From Paraimprobicoccus trichonymphae (GTDB taxonomy: Bacteria > Bacillota > Clostridia > Oscillospirales > Acutalibacteraceae), in contig AP027925.1 in assembly GCA_036322875.1 (NCBI GenBank), positions 1,116,001-1,180,000 of the forward strand: a stretch of 64,000 bases of DNA, given 5' to 3'. How positions within the stretch are numbered: the first letter of the stretch is position 1; every line of letters begins with the position of its first letter. Positions 1-9,289 of this stretch are shown here, piece by piece. The translations under genes and the position numbers were made by a program. The notes beneath the pieces were generated by a model. The model was not told the origin of the DNA. It was given only the letters and a program-made list of their open reading frames with translations, and searched no databases.

Positions 1-2
1 TA

Positions 3-1907
3 ACAGCTTTAAATTATTTAGTTTCTTGGTTACAAAATCGCGATGTTTTGCATGAAATGGCATATCGTGTACTTTTACAAATTACCATTTTAATTTCGGT
101 TTGGGATCTGAGCAAATTTAATTGTAAATCATTGGGAATGTTTTTATGTTTGACATCTGGATTACAGATATTATTTAAATTACAGAAAAAATCATTAAAA
201 TTCGAAAAAATTTGGAAAATACTTATGCTAATCATCGTAGCCTTAAGCAACGTTTTATGGCTTCAAGATCCTTTAACAATAGCTTTAAATTTAACTTTAT
301 TGGGAGTTTTAAGTTTATATCTTACTTACAAATTTAGAGACATAAATTGGTCATATATTTTATTAATTATTTCGGGTTTATTACCATTTATAATTGAACG
401 CTGGTTAATTGTTCCAAATTTATCTTGGTCACTAGTTTCTTTTACTTTTTTTATGATGAATTTATCGATAGTTATTTTTTATTTAATTAAAAACAAAAAT
501 TTTAATCCTAAAAAAAATATTTTTTTCAAAATTTCAAATATTTTTTATTTAATCTTAATATTTTTAATTGGGATATTTGGATTATTTAGTGAAATAATGG
601 GTTCAGAATTAAACGCATCAAAGTATTCATTTTTTTTCTGTGCTTTGTTATTAGTTCTGTTTTCATATGTTTATAAAGTCCATGCTTTTGAGATATTTGG
701 CGTTTTTTGCTTAAATATTTCTATATTTTTAGCACTAGCCAAAATAAATTTAAGAGAATGGTTGTTTTTGATTTCAGACATAATTTGTTTTTTACTTGCA
801 ATTTTAGGTACAATTTTACATCACAAGTCTAAAGAACATAAACGACGTGATAACTTATTAATATTCGGAAAAATTACTTTAACATGTTTAATTGTGAATA
901 ATTTCCTAGTTGAAAAATCTGAGGTCATCAAAATATGTTTACTAATTTTTTTAACGGCATCACTAATTTCTTTTGTTTTAACAAAAACCAAACTTAAAGA
1001 AAATTCAATTTTAAAAATATCATTTTCTTTAAGTTATTTTTTATATATTTTTATAGCTTTAATATTCAGTTTTCATCTTTCAAATATATGGTCTATATTA
1101 GTTTATATCATTTTAACAATTTTAATGTGGAATGCTTCTTATTCAGAAAAACAGCCACTTTTGTTGCTTATAAGTAATATTTCTATTTTTGCTTTTACTA
1201 CAGAATTATTTATTCACACAAAATTAACCAATGACTGGAAAAATATATTTATTCCAGCTTTTGTTACTTCCATTATTATATATTCAGCCTATTGGGTTAT
1301 GTTTAAAAAAAAAGATACCCAGAGATCACTTATATGTCTGTATTCAACATGGTTTTTAAATATAATTTCTATGTTAAACGCTAATAAAAAAATTTCTGCA
1401 GTAATGATAATACTGAGCTCTATTACTGTGTTTATATACGGACATTTATCAAAATATCAATCCGTTGTTGAAATTAGTATTTATTTGTCAACTTTGGGAT
1501 TGCAATACCTTATAAGTTTATTTTTTCCGAATTTAAATATAGTTTTTTATTCTCATTGGTGGTTTGCAATTTTTATTATAATTTCAGATATTTTTTACAA
1601 AACTCAAAAACAGCAAAAATCAATTAGGTTAATTTTTGCAATTTCATTTGTAACTTTATGCGTAGGGAAATTATCGTTAGAACCAAGCGGTGAAGCTTAC
1701 CAAAATGTATTTTTAATTGAACAAGTTACATTTTTAATATTAGGAGCAATTTTTCATAAACAGTGGATTATTTATTGGGGAGCTGCAGGTGCTACAATTT
1801 CTGTTTTATATTTCCTAAGAGCTTATACTTATTTATGGTTAAGTTTCTTAGGATTAATAATAATGTTTTTTGTTATTTGGAAATTACGTAAAATAAATAA
1901 AAAATAA
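3..1907 (+). CDS. Large polytopic membrane protein, SCO7613-like C-terminus, 5'-partial
   Basis: The reading frame is open to the left edge of the window, so the real start lies upstream; the TTG at 48 is only the first start-like codon inside. At least 634 residues are present. Almost the whole chain is a run of hydrophobic segments separated by short Lys-rich loops, which predicts a polytopic inner-membrane protein with roughly 18-20 spans. The last 60 residues have the pattern seen at the end of SCO7613-type membrane proteins: a small-residue segment (WGAAGATISVLYFLRAY) followed by a final span and a basic tail. The biochemical role of that family is not settled, so none is assigned. Nothing follows it for over 300 bases and no partner gene is visible. 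The family call is pattern recognition only. Confidence 0.6.
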   Translation, partial: TALNYLVSWLQNRDVLHEMAYRVLLQITILISVWDLSKFNCKSLGMFLCLTSGLQILFKLQKKSLKFEKIWKILMLIIVALSNVLWLQDPLTIALNLTLLGVLSLYLTYKFRDINWSYILLIISGLLPFIIERWLIVPNLSWSLVSFTFFMMNLSIVIFYLIKNKNFNPKKNIFFKISNIFYLILIFLIGIFGLFSEIMGSELNASKYSFFFCALLLVLFSYVYKVHAFEIFGVFCLNISIFLALAKINLREWLFLISDIICFLLAILGTILHHKSKEHKRRDNLLIFGKITLTCLIVNNFLVEKSEVIKICLLIFLTASLISFVLTKTKLKENSILKISFSLSYFLYIFIALIFSFHLSNIWSILVYIILTILMWNASYSEKQPLLLLISNISIFAFTTELFIHTKLTNDWKNIFIPAFVTSIIIYSAYWVMFKKKDTQRSLICLYSTWFLNIISMLNANKKISAVMIILSSITVFIYGHLSKYQSVVEISIYLSTLGLQYLISLFFPNLNIVFYSHWWFAIFIIISDIFYKTQKQQKSIRLIFAISFVTLCVGKLSLEPSGEAYQNVFLIEQVTFLILGAIFHKQWIIYWGAAGATISVLYFLRAYTYLWLSFLGLIIMFFVIWKLRKINKK

Positions 1908-2239
1908 TTATATTTTTTATAATTTATCTCAAATATCAAAATTAAAAATATACATATTTTTAAACTAACTTTTATATTTACCATTTAAAATATACACTAA
2001 AAATTTTCTTGTTTTATTTTGTAAGTTGTGTTTTAAATTTATTACTCTAAAGTCTGTTCACATGAAATAAAACTTGGAGTTAATGAATTAATTGATTTCT
2101 TTAAATTCATTCTTAGAAAACTCTAAAAATAATTTGTCGTTTTTATAGTATTTTTTTATTTATTTATTTTATTATAGCGATCCCACTTGAAAATGATTAG
2201 TAGTATTGTTATGATCTATAAAGATGGCAGATAGTAAAA
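1908..2239. other. Intergenic stretch without a recognisable gene
   Basis: AT-rich spacer with stops in all frames. No RNA gene, strong terminator or repeat was recognised. It separates the membrane protein from the first IS630 relic. Confidence 0.5.
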
Positions 2240-2880
2240 TGTTTTAGAGAACAAGTTAAACACAGCAAAAGGGAATGCGCACAAACAAGCATGCGCAATT
2301 TTTGAAGTAGGAATGGCGACAAAAACGAGGTGGAAAAAATTAAAGTCGGAAGCAGGATCGCTTGACAAGAAAAAACTTAACCTTCAACCAAGAAAGTATG
2401 ATTTTGAAAAATTAATTTCCTACATAAATGAAAATCCATCCGCATACTTGAAAGACATTGCAGAAAGCGTTGGTGGCACAACTTCGGGAGTTTCTGCAAC
2501 GCTAGTGCATTTAAAAATATGTTTAAAAAAAAGTAGTTACGTATTCAAAGTGTGATAAAAAACTGGCACAAATTCTCAAAAACACGCCAATTATTTATAT
2601 TGATGAAGTCGGCGTATATGTTTCGTGAACATGCGTGGAGTATAAAAGGTACAAAAATATTTGGATTTCATCCCTGAAGACGTTTTAAACGCACAAACAT
2701 CGTTGCTGGACAAATAAAAAATGTTACGGAACTCGAAAGTAAAATAATTGCGCCATTTATCTACAATTGGAACACGAATTTCGAATGGTTTAAAATTTGA
2801 TTCAAATTGTAACCATAAACAAGTCACCATTTTTTATGCAAATGTCATCGGCATAAACTCCAAAATAAAAACTGAAAATC
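2240..2880 (+). pseudogene. IS630-family transposase relic (left copy)
   Basis: Pieces of one transposase can be followed through frame changes. The N-terminal helix-turn-helix part is in the frame starting about 2313, with residues such as RKYDFEKLISYINENPSAY. A DDE-domain part near 2596 reads YIDEVGVYVS, then a stop, then HAWSIKGTKIFG, another stop, and RFKRTNIVAGQI. The Asp-Glu inside a hydrophobic strand followed by a conserved aromatic is the typical second catalytic block of IS630/Tc1-mariner transposases. There are at least two stops and two frameshifts, so it cannot make an active enzyme. Its oppositely oriented relative at 5540-5985 suggests that the thiamine genes between them once sat in an IS630-bounded segment. 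The right boundary is uncertain. Confidence 0.75.
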
Positions 2881-3254
2881 AAGAACTAGCTATATTGTTG
2901 TCAAATGTTGTTGGAAGTACGGGAGTTATGGTTCAAGCCATTTTACCAGACGGTTCTAGTAAATCTCCACAATATTTGTTACCTGCAAGAGAAAGTGTTT
3001 ATAGATGTTTACGTGTTCATTATCTTATTTATAGATGTTTACGTGTTCATTATCTTATTTGTGGAAAACTATTTGACGAAATTGTTATTAATCCAAACAA
3101 TCGTTTGTTCCTGTTGAGCCAAGGAGGATACGAATGGATTATTTCTCATAAAAAAGCATTATCCGATGCTTTAGAAATAAAGACAAAAGAAACACTAAGA
3201 CTTCATGAAAAACCAGAGACGGAAAGGGTGAAATATGATGAAGACGCTGCTTAG
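2881..3254 (+). CDS. Unrecognised open frame upstream of thiD, probably a gene fragment
   Basis: An open frame runs without interruption from inside the IS630 relic to 3254 and overlaps the start of thiD by 20 bases. About 125 residues from 2881 on look protein-like, for example PNNRLFLLSQGGYEWIISHK followed by a charged tail. I do not recognise the family. Codon use is richer in G and C than in the surrounding core genes and resembles the thi genes downstream, so it may be the remaining 3' part of the first gene of the same operon. It contains an exact 30-base tandem duplication (3001-3060) that adds ten residues in frame. No start codon with a good ribosome site was found, and decay is likely. 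Confidence 0.35.
3001..3060 (+). repeat. Exact 30-bp tandem duplication
   Basis: Positions 3001-3030 and 3031-3060 are identical. The unit length is a multiple of three, so the frame is kept and the peptide YRCLRVHYLI is doubled. It looks like a recent slippage or unequal-recombination event inside a decaying gene. Confidence 0.9.
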
Positions 3255-4027
3255 TATTGCAGGGTCTGATTGTAGCGGTGGTGCAGGAATACAAGCAGAC
3301 TTAAAAACTTTTTCAGCACACGGAGTATTTGGAATGACTGTTATTACATCGGTTGTTGCGGAAAATACTTTTCGTGTAACAGATTATCAAAACATTCGAT
3401 TAGATATCATTGAAAAGCAAATAGATGATGTGTTTGAAGACATTCCGCCAGACTCAGTAAAAATTGGTATGTTGTCTTGCCGCGAAATTATGAAAACTGT
3501 AGCAAAAAAGCTTCAAAAATGGAAACCGAAAAATGTAGTTGTTGATCCAGTAATGTATGCAAAACATGGCAGTGCATTGATGAATGAAGGTTCCATCCAT
3601 ACGTTAATATCTGAAATTGTATCGCTAGCTGACATAATCACACCTAATATTCCCGAAACTGAAAAAATAACAGGAACTAAAACAAAAAATCTTAACGATA
3701 TGAAACAAGCAGCGAAACTTATTTATGAAATGGGATGTCGTGGTGTCGCATTAAAAGGTGGTCATAGTGAAGGCGATATATTCGATTTTTATGAGTATCC
3801 TTCCATTCGTTATAGATACAAAACACACTCACGGCACAGGTTGTACATTCTCTTCGGCGATTGCCTCAAATCTTGCTTTGAGGTTTTCTATTGTTAGCGA
3901 AGCCGTAGGGAAAGCTAAAAAATACATAAATATTGCAATTGCTCATGCACCAGAGCTTGGAAAAGGTAACGGTCCTGTACATCATTTTTATAAAATGTAT
4001 AAAAATTTATTTCAAAAGGATGAATAA
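3235..4027 (+). pseudogene. thiD: Hydroxymethylpyrimidine/phosphomethylpyrimidine kinase, frameshifted
   Basis: ThiD phosphorylates HMP and HMP-phosphate in thiamine pyrimidine salvage. The start ATG at 3235 follows an AAAGGGTG ribosome site. The first 185 residues are clear: SIAGSDCSGGAGIQADLKTF at the N-terminus, then VVDPVMYAKHGSAL and DIITPNIPETE. Near 3790-3825 the homology jumps to another frame, which carries the C-terminal catalytic loop DTKHTHGTGCTFSSAIASN and runs to 4027. The region around the jump also looks shortened. A normal ThiD is about 265 residues, so the two halves make up almost the full length but cannot be translated as one protein. It is the first of three thiamine-salvage genes in a row, all damaged. 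Base composition is higher in GC than the core genes, which suggests acquisition. Confidence 0.88.
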
Positions 4028-4028
4028 A

Positions 4029-4851
4029 ATGATTGATAGTTGTATTAATTTGCTCGAAAGTGTAAGAGAAAATAAACCTTTAATTCATCATATAACAAAT
4101 TATGTGACCGTTAATGATTGCGCAAATGTAACGCTTGAAATAGGTGCTTCACCAGTAATGGCGGGATGCAATTGAGGAAGTTGCCGATATCATTGCTATT
4201 TCAAAAGCACTAGTGTTAAACATAGGCACGCTCAATGATCGAACAGTTAAATCCATGATTGTTGCAGGACAAACCGTTAACCAAAAAGGGATACCTGTTG
4301 TATTTGATCCTGTAGATGTTGGTGCATCAAGGTTACGTAATACAACCTCATTAGAAATTATCAATAAGATTAAGTTGAGTGTAGTTCGAGGAAATATTTC
4401 TGAAATTAAATTTATTGCCGGATTATAATCAGAAACCAAAGGCGTTGACGCTGCAGAAAATGATATTACAGATTTTAATAAAGTCAGAGAAATAGCTAAA
4501 ATACTTGCAAAAAACATTAAATCAGTAGTTGTAGTTAGTAGTGAAATTGATGTTGTTTCAGACGGAAACAAAGTTATTTATATATAAAATGGTCATCCAA
4601 TGCTTAGCAATTTAACAGGTTCGGGATGTATGTGTACATCTCTTATCGGCTCGTTTTGTGGTGTTACAAAAGAAGATGGCTATCTTACAACCTCCGTCAT
4701 AGCTATGCTTTGTATGGGTATATCGGGAAAATTAGCATATGAAAATGTTAGAAAATTAGGGAATGAAAGTTTTCATGTTTCACTTCATGATGCTATAAGC
4801 AAAATGGATACAGAAATACTAAAAAGGATGGCGATAATTCGTGAATCCTAA
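4029..4851 (+). pseudogene. thiM: Hydroxyethylthiazole kinase, frameshift plus two stops
   Basis: ThiM phosphorylates hydroxyethylthiazole in thiamine salvage. The start at 4029 follows the thiD end by one base. The N-terminus keeps the family signature (PLIHHITNYVTVNDCANVTL). In the GGG run near 4164 an extra base shifts the frame: after it, MAGCN-stop replaces the expected MADAIEEVADI, which continues in the next frame. That frame holds the PVVFDPVDVGASRLR and NLTGSGCMCTSLIGSFCG blocks but is broken by stops at about 4426 and 4585. The gene is therefore inactive by three independent lesions, the most damaged of the cluster. The 3' end overlaps the thiE start by 11 bases, which is the usual tight thi-operon spacing. 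Confidence 0.9.
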
Positions 4852-5462
4852 AATAGATTATACTTTATATTTTGTAACAGACAGGGAGATTATGACTTCA
4901 AACAGCATTGAAGAATGCGTAAAACAAGCAATTTTAGGTGGATATATGGTGGTTCAACTCAAAGAGAAGACTGCTTCGTCCCGCGAATTTTATGAAACTG
5001 CCTTAAAAGTTCGTGAAATTACAAATAGATTGAATGTTCCGCTTATTATTGATGATCGTGTTGATATTACGTCGGCTGTGGATGCCGACGGTATTCATCT
5101 TGGTCAAAACTATTTAACATATGAAGTTGTAAGAAAAAATATTGATGAAAATAAAATTATTGGTATTTCTGCAAGTAGTTTAAAAGAGGCAATAACGGCA
5201 GCTGAAGCGGGCGCAGACTATCTCGGGGTTGGAGCTATGTTTACAACTGATACCAAAAAAGACGTAAATTATGTAACAATGGATGAACTGCGAAAAATAC
5301 GCGAAAAAGTCAGTATTCCAATTGTTGTAATTGGCGGTATAAGTAAAAAAACGATACCTCTTTTTAAAGGAACAGGAGTTGATGGTATAGCTTATAGTTT
5401 CTGCTATTGTTTCACAAAATGATATTTTAAAAGCAGCTAAAAAATTAAAAGTATTATTCTAA
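4841..5462 (+). pseudogene. thiE: Thiamine-phosphate synthase with 3' frameshift
   Basis: ThiE joins HMP-pyrophosphate and thiazole-phosphate to make thiamine phosphate. The frame from 4841 (GTG start, translated MNPKIDYTLYFVTDRE) shows the family blocks: VVQLKEKTASSREF, LIIDDRVDITSAVDADGIHL, GVGAMFTTDTKK and VVIGGISKKTI. At about 5390 one extra T shifts the frame: the true continuation (AIVSAIVSQNDILKAAKKL) is in the next frame and ends at 5462, while the open frame stops at 5422. Most of the barrel is intact, so this is the least decayed of the three thi genes, and loss of the last helix alone might leave some activity. A short start, RBS plus MKAYIVMLF-stop, follows at 5477 and is cut off by the second IS630 relic, so the operon once continued. 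Confidence 0.88.
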
Positions 5463-5539
5463 AAAGGTGTTCAGAAATGAAAGCTTACATTGTTATGCTG
5501 TTTTGATGTAAAACTGGGCAAAATTCATACTCAAACCAA

Positions 5540-5985
5540 ATTTAAAAAAATACCGCAGTCATCGACAATTTATACATTCTGACTGTAATTGGTTTTTCGT
5601 TAATTTGACCCGTAACGATATTTATCCGCTTAAATTTTCGTCCGGGCTCAGGAATAAAAACTCTTTTTACAATTTTCGAACGGCCGTAATGTCTTGCCAT
5701 AAACGTATTGACACCGTATTCGTCAACATAGGCAATGTCGGCCATTGGCTTAGACATTTTTTCATCAAATTTTTGATGTTTTATTTCGTTCCTTTCGATT
5801 TAAAAATACTCTTTTTTTTAAAGTGACTCCTATTCGTTCCAAAGCATCGAATGCACCGGATGTCCTTCGATATAAGATTCAAGTTCTTCGATGAAAAATT
5901 TCGTCGCACTTCTCCTTTTTTACCGTTTTTCTAAACTTCATGTTTCGTTTAAAAGTTTTTTTCACGCTTTTATCGAATTTATGCT
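5540..5985 (-). pseudogene. IS630-family transposase relic (right copy, inverted)
   Basis: On the minus strand an upstream part reads ALERIGVTLKKRVFLNRKE, the end of the IS630 DNA-binding region, and is followed by the DDE block AYVDEYGVNTFMARHYGRSK and KFKRINIVTGQINEKPITV. The same order of blocks occurs in the left relic at 2240-2880, with clear divergence, so the two are related but not recent copies. The frame is broken between the blocks. It lies in inverted orientation to the left relic with the thi genes between them. A truncated copy of the short palindromic repeat (5990-6115) abuts its 5' side. Confidence 0.75.
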
Positions 5986-5989
5986 TACA

Positions 5990-6115
5990 CTCAGTTCCTA
6001 CGGTATTTAATTTTTAATACTTGAGGTTTCAACTTGGTTTTCGTTGAAACACCATCTCTTATAATTTTAGCATACTGTTATTTTTTATCAATATTTTTAC
6101 GATTCATCCGCTAAA
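5990..6115 (-). repeat. IS605-derived short repeat, family A, truncated copy 1
   Basis: On the minus strand it starts with the left-end motif TTATTTTAGCGGATGAATC, followed by a promoter-like TTGATA / TATGCTAAAAT pair and then GATGGTGTTTCAACGAAAA. The same order of elements is found at 9656-9895, 47641-47945 and 48800-49043. The 3' half with the right-end hairpin is missing here and IS630 sequence takes its place. Confidence 0.65.
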
Positions 6116-6153
6116 ATAACAATTATTTTCGATTTTAAATTGAAATTTTGTGT

Positions 6154-6159
6154 TATAAT
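6154..6159 (+). promoter_or_regulatory. TATAAT box five bases before the ABC ATPase start
   Basis: A perfect TATAAT ends at 6159 and the ATG begins at 6165, with no ribosome-binding site between them. If used as a -10 box, transcription would start at or within two bases of the ATG, giving a leaderless messenger. No good -35 hexamer is seen. Confidence 0.35.
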
Positions 6160-6164
6160 AAATT

Positions 6165-6875
6165 ATGAAGGTTTGTCATTGTAGTCTGAGAATAAAAAAT
6201 TTGAATGTAAAAAGTATTTTAAATGATATAAGTTTTTCAGTAAATCATAGCGAAATTTTAGCTTTAATAGGACGTAACGGTGCTGGAAAAACGACTGTTT
6301 TAAAAGCTATTATAACGGATACTGGATATACTGGTAGGATAGACTTTTTAGATTCAAATGGGAAAAAAATATTAAGACCTAAAATTGGATATGTACCTCA
6401 AAAACTAATTTTTGATAGAAATATACCGATGACTGTGCTAGATTTGTTTTGCTCAAATTCTAGATTTCCGATTTGGCTTGGGCATACTAAAAAAAGGAAA
6501 GAAAGAGCAGAAAATTTACTTAAAAAAGTAGATTCTATTAGGAACTTAGACACACCAATTGGAAATTTATCTGGTGGCGAGTTGCAGAGAATTTTATTGG
6601 CCTTTGCTTTACATCCTACTCCAGATGTTTTATTGCTAGATGAACCACTTTCAGCTGTAGACACTAAAGGAACAGATAAATTATATAATTTAATCATATC
6701 AATGCGGAAAGAATACCATATGCCTATAATATTAGTTTCTCATGATTTAAACCACATATATAAATACACTAATAATTATGTTCTAATAGAAAAAAAAATT
6801 TTGGAAATAGGCAAAACAAAAGATTTATATACCAGTAAAAAGGTACAGGAAACTTTTAATTTTAACTGTTTCTAG
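6165..6875 (+). CDS. Metal-type ABC transporter ATP-binding protein (orphan)
   Basis: 236 residues, normal size for an ABC ATPase subunit. Walker A is GRNGAGKTT at about residue 38. The Q-loop region is KIGYVPQK, the signature is LSGGELQR, Walker B is VLLLDEP, and the switch histidine is in LVSHDLNH. The KIGYVPQK spacing and overall length resemble the zinc/manganese ATPases (ZnuC/MtsB type), but substrate cannot be told from the ATPase alone. No permease or solute-binding gene is nearby: the next gene is convergent and overlaps its stop by four bases. It must therefore work with membrane partners encoded elsewhere, or be the survivor of a broken operon. The start lacks a Shine-Dalgarno sequence. 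Confidence 0.8.
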   Translation: MKVCHCSLRIKNLNVKSILNDISFSVNHSEILALIGRNGAGKTTVLKAIITDTGYTGRIDFLDSNGKKILRPKIGYVPQKLIFDRNIPMTVLDLFCSNSRFPIWLGHTKKRKERAENLLKKVDSIRNLDTPIGNLSGGELQRILLAFALHPTPDVLLLDEPLSAVDTKGTDKLYNLIISMRKEYHMPIILVSHDLNHIYKYTNNYVLIEKKILEIGKTKDLYTSKKVQETFNFNCF

Positions 6876-7249
6876 CTGCAATAATCTTCTAAAACAGATG
6901 ACAATTCTTCTTCATTAGAAAGCTCTATACCTAACAGAAGTAACTTTTGATCTTCATCCGAAAGTTCGACAGTCTGCACATCAGTAATTTTTATTGGCTT
7001 AGGATTCTCAGGTTCAAAAACCGCTATCCTTCCTTTGTATTCTTTGACTACAAATTTTATATTTTCATTTAAATCGTTATTTGTTGGAGTTTCTTTTGGT
7101 GTTTCAATTTCAAATGATACATCAGGCTTTTCTGAAGACAAATTTTCAATTTTTTCATTTTTATTTTGTTTGAAGAAATACAATAATCCAAAAAACACAA
7201 ATAAAAAACAAACAACAGATACAATGGTCTTTTTTTTCATGGTAAACAC
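6872..7249 (-). CDS. Membrane-anchored protein with BofC-like C-terminal domain
   Basis: 125 residues. Residues 5-26 form one hydrophobic segment after a Lys-rich N-terminus, so the protein is an N-terminally anchored or exported protein. The last 60 residues have the pattern FVVKEYKGRIAVFE, then a Pro-rich turn, a motif ending LSDEDQKLLLLGIEL and a Glu-rich ELSSVLEDY tail. This is the pattern of a common clostridial protein often annotated as having a BofC-type C-terminal domain. Its function is not established outside sporulation control by BofC, and no sporulation role is claimed here. It is convergent with the ABC ATPase. The ATG at 7240 (MKKKT) is an alternative start. Confidence 0.6.
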   Translation of the reverse strand: MFTMKKKTIVSVVCFLFVFFGLLYFFKQNKNEKIENLSSEKPDVSFEIETPKETPTNNDLNENIKFVVKEYKGRIAVFEPENPKPIKITDVQTVELSDEDQKLLLLGIELSNEEELSSVLEDYCS

Positions 7250-7308
7250 TATTATTTGAACTTAAATTATGTTTTATACATTTAAAAAAAACTAGAAAAT
7301 GTATTTTA

Positions 7309-8153
7309 GACCTGCCCTAAAACTTTAAAATATGCTAAAACTTTAGAATGGACAATAAAAACAGAATTGAAAAATTACCAGAAACAAAATATTTAGTGAC
7401 ATTCGGAATAAGAAAACCAACATTTAAGCAATGCACGCGATCCTCTAAAGCGCATACAAGGAGATGCGCAAAAAAGGAGGTAGAGCGCGAAAATTGAGTG
7501 TTTTGGATATGCTAATTATTATGCTTGGATATTACCGCGATTACCGCACAATGGAAAACTTGGGCTTTGATTATGGTGTATCTAAACAACGAATTTCCGA
7601 GGCTGTTGCATGGGACGAACAAACTTTAATCAAAGATGGAACATTTTTATTGCCGTCAAAACGCGAATTAATCAAGGAAAACACCACGCGATAATTGATG
7701 TTACAGAATGCGAAACCGAGCGTCCAAAACATGGACAAAAGCTTCATATTCGGGTAAAAAAGGATACACAATAAAAGACCAAATAGTCATAAACGGCGAC
7801 ACAAAACGTATTTATGAAGAAAAAGGTTCTGTGCATGATTTGGAGATTTTTAAGCGCAGCAAATTTCATTTGTTGAAAGATATTTTATTTATTGGCGGCA
7901 AAGGATATCAAGATTTAAAACTCTACCATTCAAACAGTTTGACGCCGTATAAAAAGCCGAAAAATGACGAATTTACTGACGGTTTAATTCACAAATTTCA
8001 AGTTACAGAATTTGCATCGAACACGCAAATCGTCGTATTAAACGCTTCAAAATTCTTCAACAACGTTATCGCAACAAACAGAAAAAAACACTTATTAAAA
8101 ATTTCTCTAATTTCGACTATTTATAACTATGAATTAAGGTTTTAGGACAGATC
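7309..8153 (+). mobile_element. IS5-family element, 845 bp, with inverted ends
   Basis: The ends are imperfect inverted repeats: GACCTGCCCTAAAAC at the left and, read inward, GATCTGTCCTAAAAC at the right. The five bases on each outer side are TTTTA, consistent with a target duplication, although the AT-richness makes chance possible. The size fits the short IS5-family subgroups. The insertion lies at the very 3' end of the minus-strand gene 8142-8882 and supplies its present stop codon. Confidence 0.75.
7348..8145 (+). pseudogene. IS5-family transposase, multiple frameshifts
   Basis: The transposase can be read across at least three frames. ATG 7348 gives MDNKNRIEKLPETKYLV. Another frame from 7464 has LDMLIIMLGYYRDYRTMENL. 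A DDE block IDVTECETERPKHGQK lies near 7698 in a third frame. The frame to 8145 has EEKGSVHDLEIFKRSKFH and IGGKGYQDLKLYH. The motif ID(V/A)TE..ERP and the later GKGYQ block are the first two DDE blocks of IS5-family enzymes. The frame shifts and the stops at 7692 and near 7770 make it inactive. Confidence 0.75.
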
Positions 8154-8882
8154 TTTTATACTTACAACTTTATCTAGAAAATCTGAATATGTTAGACCTA
8201 CGAATTCTTTATCAAAATATTCCTTATCTTTAAAAGCATCCTCAAAATTAAATATTTTTATTAAAAAAATTACAAAAAAGTAGGTATTATTATTTTTCAA
8301 ATTTTTCGCATTTTTAAGATATAATTCAAAATTATTTTTCTTAATATTCAATTCACTATCTGTTACATATATCATATTTTTAAAGTAAACATGCGGTCTG
8401 CAGCAATCTTCTGTTTTTTCCAAATGTTCCGAAATAGCCAACATGGTCAACCACCAAATTTTTCTTATTTCTGCCTCATTTTTTATGCAATTTTTTTTAT
8501 TTTTTAAAAGGTGTCCAAGGACAAAATTTATACAAGTTTTAAATTTCTCATTCGTATCTACATTACATAATAAAAAATTTTTTTTCGTCGATTCTATGTA
8601 TGTGTCAGAATCAGATGGCAACACATTATTGATATCTTCTTCGCTAATCTCTAAAGTAAAATTCACAAAATGTGTAGTTCCACCTTGGTATTTTTTTAGC
8701 AAATTAAATGTTTTTTTGAAAATAATTTTAGACACAATTTTATCTTGTGCAATAACATTAGGTACTGTAGGTTGTTCTATGTCATTTTTTCTTTTATTTC
8801 CAAGTAAAAATGCAGAAATAATAACTACAGCCGAAGTCCCTAATAAGACACTCATTAAATGATTTTTAGAAAATGAATGCAT
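8142..8882 (-). CDS. Exported or anchored protein of unknown function, C-terminus altered by IS5
   Basis: 246 residues with an N-terminal signal anchor (residues 9-27, SVLLGTSAVVIISAFLLG) and an otherwise soluble, Lys/Asn-rich chain. I recognise no family. A second hydrophobic stretch (TYFFVIFLIKIFNF) lies near residue 205. The last codons and the stop are inside the right inverted repeat of the IS5 element: the protein now ends VVSIKDLS. If the element and one TTTTA copy are removed, the frame would end VVSIKYIF-stop, so the insertion replaced only three residues and the gene may still work. The upstream AT-rich region has no clear promoter. Confidence 0.55.
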   Translation of the reverse strand: MHSFSKNHLMSVLLGTSAVVIISAFLLGNKRKNDIEQPTVPNVIAQDKIVSKIIFKKTFNLLKKYQGGTTHFVNFTLEISEEDINNVLPSDSDTYIESTKKNFLLCNVDTNEKFKTCINFVLGHLLKNKKNCIKNEAEIRKIWWLTMLAISEHLEKTEDCCRPHVYFKNMIYVTDSELNIKKNNFELYLKNAKNLKNNNTYFFVIFLIKIFNFEDAFKDKEYFDKEFVGLTYSDFLDKVVSIKDLS

Positions 8883-9289
8883 TATTTTAGCTCCTTTAAA
8901 TTTTTGAAATATATTTTTACTATCATAAAGTTTAGTTTACAACAATTTTTTATATTTGTCAATATTATAATTTTTGCGGTAGCATCTCTTTAAAAACAAA
9001 TATTTATTTTTTTACCTATGAGTTTAAATTTTGGGCGTAAATATGATTTAACATTGTAAAAAAATTTCAAAAATCAAACTGAAAAAAAGTATAAAATCTA
9101 ATTATATTTTTTGTATTTGGAGTGGCAATATTTTAATATTATTTATTATATAACTGTAACATTTTCCGCAAAACACGTCCAAGATAAATAAAATCATAGA
9201 ATTTTGATTATAAAGTAGTATAAAATAATAGACAAAATTTATGAAAAATTGTTCAATTACGATGAAATATTAATTCTTGTTGTAATATT
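8883..9289. other. Intergenic AT-rich stretch
   Basis: Upstream region of the minus-strand anchored protein. No gene, RNA or repeat was recognised. Confidence 0.4.

Noticed and set aside
2900..3240. Possible TPP riboswitch before the thi genes
   Set aside because: The conserved CUGAGA and ACCUGAUC elements are not present; the region is protein-like or IS-derived.
8443..8862. Plus-strand frame of 139 codons
   Set aside because: Antisense shadow of the anchored protein on the minus strand, which has a proper signal anchor and composition.
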